From Mycolicibacterium sp. MU0050 (lineage in GTDB: Bacteria; Actinomycetota; Actinomycetes; Mycobacteriales; Mycobacteriaceae), in contig NZ_OY726395.1 of NCBI RefSeq assembly GCF_963378085.1, positions 248,001 to 312,000 on the forward strand: 64,000 nt of DNA, read 5' to 3'. Positions 62,546-64,000 of the stretch are shown here, piece by piece. The notes below the pieces were generated by a model. It did no database searches and was not told the origin of the DNA. It saw nothing but the letters and a program-made list of their open reading frames with translations. A program made the position numbers and the translations under genes. How positions within the stretch are numbered: the stretch's first letter is position 1; each line of letters opens with the position of its first letter.

Positions 62546-63406
62546 TTACCGCAGGACAAATCTGCGTAGCAGCGAGAACGTCAGCGCGCCGGCGCTGAGT
62601 GCCGTGATGCCGACGGCGGCCGTCGTCGCGATGGCGGCTCCCGACGGCGCCGAGAAGCGGTCCCGCAACGACACCGGCTTGGAAAAGGTCAACACGGGCC
62701 AGCCGCGGCCGGCCGCCTCCTTGCGGAGGTTTCGGTCGGGGTTGACGACGGCGGGATGTCCGACCAGTTCCAGCATCGGCAGGTCGGTCACCGAGTCGGA
62801 GTACGCGTAGCAGTGCTCCAGCGGGTAACCCTCGCGGGCCGCCAGTTCCCGGATGGCCTCGGCCTTGCCCTCGCCGTAGCAGTAGAAGGCGATCTCCCCG
62901 GTGTACTTGCCGTCTTCGACCACCATCCGGGTCGCCATGGCGTGGGTCGCGCCGAGCGCGCGGGCGATGGGCGCGACGACCTCCTCGCCCGATGCGGAGA
63001 CTATGACCACGTCACGGCCGCACAACTTGTGGTCGGCGATGAGGTTCGCGGCTTCGGCGAACACCAGTGGGGTCACGATCTCGTGCAGGGTTTCCTCGAC
63101 CGCGGACTTGACCTGCTCGACATCCCAACCGGTGCACATGCTCGTCACGTAGGAGCGCATCCGGTCCATCTGGTCGTGGTCGGCGCCCGACATCAGGAAG
63201 ACGAATTGCGCGTAGCTGGACTTCAGGACACTGCGCCGATTCAGTAGCCCCTGCGCGAAGAACGGTTTGCTGAACGCGAGCGTGCTCGATTTCGCGATCA
63301 CGGTCTTGTCGAGGTCGAAGAAGGCGGCGGTGCGCGGCGGATCGTCGGCCACCGCTTCGTTTCGACGTTGTTCGGGTGCGGCGTCATCCGGAACGGGTGC
63401 GGTCAC
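62546..63406 (-). CDS. HAD-family phosphatase with C-terminal membrane helix (SerB-like)
   Basis: 286 residues resembling Rv3661. The nucleophile motif FFDLDKTVIAKSS has Asp31, motif II is VIVSAS, motif III GKAEAIREL and motif IV YSDSVTDLPMLE. The IB-type helical cap is MSGADHDQMDRMRSYVTSMCTG. A C-terminal hydrophobic helix (ATTAAVGITALSAGALTF) may anchor it. It is a phosphomonoesterase; the substrate may be a lipid or amino-acid phosphate. The GTG at 63406 gives a normal N-terminus; an upstream ATG is unlikely. Confidence 0.88.
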   Translation of the reverse strand: MTAPVPDDAAPEQRRNEAVADDPPRTAAFFDLDKTVIAKSSTLAFSKPFFAQGLLNRRSVLKSSYAQFVFLMSGADHDQMDRMRSYVTSMCTGWDVEQVKSAVEETLHEIVTPLVFAEAANLIADHKLCGRDVVIVSASGEEVVAPIARALGATHAMATRMVVEDGKYTGEIAFYCYGEGKAEAIRELAAREGYPLEHCYAYSDSVTDLPMLELVGHPAVVNPDRNLRKEAAGRGWPVLTFSKPVSLRDRFSAPSGAAIATTAAVGITALSAGALTFSLLRRFVLR

Positions 63407-63551
63407 CCCGCCAGAATAGGTCCGCGCGTGACATCCACCCGACGGGTGTTCAAAATGGCAGTTCAGGACAGGTGTCGCAGACTGCAACTTGAGCTGGCGG
63501 AACGGCATAGCTCTTCCGTGTCAGACTTGCGCGGCTCACAGCGAGCGTGTG

Positions 63552-63557
63552 TATAGT
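63552..63557 (+). promoter_or_regulatory. -10 box of the 6C RNA
   Basis: TATAGT, a near-consensus -10 hexamer standing alone in GC-rich sequence 7 nt before the predicted RNA start. A TTGCGC at 63527-63532 (19-nt spacer) is a weak -35 candidate. Confidence 0.6.
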
Positions 63558-63562
63558 GAGTA

Positions 63563-63662
63563 TCACTCGGCTTATGCCGGGTGTGCATCAGCCCGACCCC
63601 CCGGGGCTGATACACGACGACCCTCGCCTCCTCCCCCCCTGGCGGGGGTCGTCTTCTTTCTC
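63563..63662 (+). ncRNA. 6C small RNA (B11-type)
   Basis: Two consecutive hairpins. Hairpin 1 is ATCAGCCC (63587-63594) with GGGCTGAT (63604-63611), loop containing CCCCCC. Hairpin 2 is GACGACCC (63616-63623) with GGGTCGTC (63646-63653), inner CGCC/GGCG, loop with seven C. A TTCTTTC tail ends it. Two C-run loops in tandem define the actinobacterial 6C RNA, known as B11 in M. tuberculosis, where it lies between ssd and Rv3661, as here. It acts as an antisense-type regulator through its C-rich loops. Confidence 0.9.
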
Positions 63663-63956
63663 CAGTACGACGCTCCGGGTGCTTCGATCCCCGAAATTGA
63701 CGTTGCTGGGCGCTCGACCTCAACCGCTTGCCCGCGCCGTGTCCGCGTCGCGCGCGGGGCGTGGCATCCCGGTGCGCCAGCACGTCCCAACGCCGTGCGG
63801 TGCGGCCATCGCGGTGACGCGCACAAGTTTCCGCTACGCAGGAAAATTCTTCGCTGCATAAGAAAATCTGGCGCCTCGATGCACAGTTGCGGGCTCGTCC
63901 ACAGTTGCGCCCGTAGGTGCTGGCGGCGCGACTCGGGCCCGGCGCAGGGTGAACCC
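63663..63956. other. Gene-free region upstream of ssd
   Basis: No supportable ORF is present. The A-rich stretch around 63840-63870 probably holds the ssd promoter. A CACAGTTGCG motif occurs twice in direct orientation at 63882-63891 and 63900-63909, 18 bp apart, and may be a regulator-binding pair. Confidence 0.4.
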
Positions 63957-64000
63957 GTGACCGAACATCGTGCCGTGTTGGCGCTGCTCTCCGAACCGTC
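63957..64000 (+). CDS. ssd: Start of the septum-site-determining protein gene (cut by window edge)
   Basis: GTG at 63957 opens a frame (VTEHRAVLALLSEP) that runs off the window after 14 codons. There is no domain to read; the call rests on position, since ssd (Rv3660c), a MinD/CpaE-like ATPase that influences septum formation, follows the 6C RNA at this locus in M. tuberculosis. Confidence 0.5.
   Translation, partial: MTEHRAVLALLSEP

Noticed and set aside
62195..62598. Two overlapping ORFs in the gap between the Rv3662c-like and HAD genes
   Set aside because: No ribosome site or conserved pattern; the region is better explained by the structured RNA on the other strand.
63463..63861. ORFs of about 100 codons around the 6C RNA
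   Set aside because: They translate through the RNA hairpins, have low-complexity sequence and lack ribosome sites.

Overview
The window is a high-GC actinobacterial chromosome segment, most likely from a rapid-growing Mycobacterium (Mycolicibacterium). From memory of the M. tuberculosis gene order, it follows the block Rv3708c to Rv3660c almost gene by gene in inverted orientation: asd, a DUF4185 protein, the ergothioneine operon, glpK, the RDD/SpoIIM/DUF58/MoxR cluster, cysK2, ponA2, whiB4, two ArsA-like ATPases, crp, nth, marP, ephE, acs, dppA, a HAD phosphatase and ssd. No database search was possible, so family calls rest on motifs I can read and on remembered synteny.

Layout. 1-3.6 kb: end of asd, a secreted DUF4185 protein, small proteins, and an F420-oxidoreductase remnant. 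3.6-6.7 kb: a modABC molybdate transporter with an HTH-Mop protein, which is not in the M. tuberculosis order. 6.8-13.3 kb: ohr, a secreted PknH-like sensor-domain protein and the complete egtABCDE operon, in which every junction is a 4-nt or 1-nt overlap. 13.3-19.4 kb: methyltransferase, glutamate-cysteine ligase-like enzyme, glpK, and a tetR-MFS efflux pair with a clear operator palindrome. 19.5-27.6 kb: RDD and SpoIIM-like membrane proteins and the DUF58-MoxR-DUF4350-DUF4129 module. 27.6-31.8 kb: accessory metabolism (TesB, F420 oxidoreductase, FAD monooxygenase).

31.88-40.52 kb is the main novelty: an 8.6 kb integrated element in the 3' half of tRNA-Pro(CGG), bounded by a 44-bp direct repeat. 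It carries a tyrosine integrase, excisionase, XRE regulator, primase-polymerase, P-loop ATPase, WhiB-like protein, zinc-ribbon proteins, scaffold-like protein and major capsid-like protein, plus an unknown gene at attL. No terminase, portal, protease, tail or lysis gene is visible. This is the gene content expected of a capsid-encoding phage satellite rather than a complete prophage.

40.5-64 kb returns to the core order: cysK2, phosphoesterase, ponA2, whiB4, the ATPase pair, DUF4177/RidA/MBL genes, crp, nth, a thioredoxin-like protein, NUDIX and MarP, ephE, a secreted protease, acs, and dppA without dppBCD. Two structured RNAs lie at the right end: an Ms1/MTS2823-like, 6S-like RNA (about 62.13-62.43 kb, minus strand) with a CRP-like site at its promoter, and a 6C RNA (63.56-63.66 kb, plus strand) with two C-rich hairpin loops.
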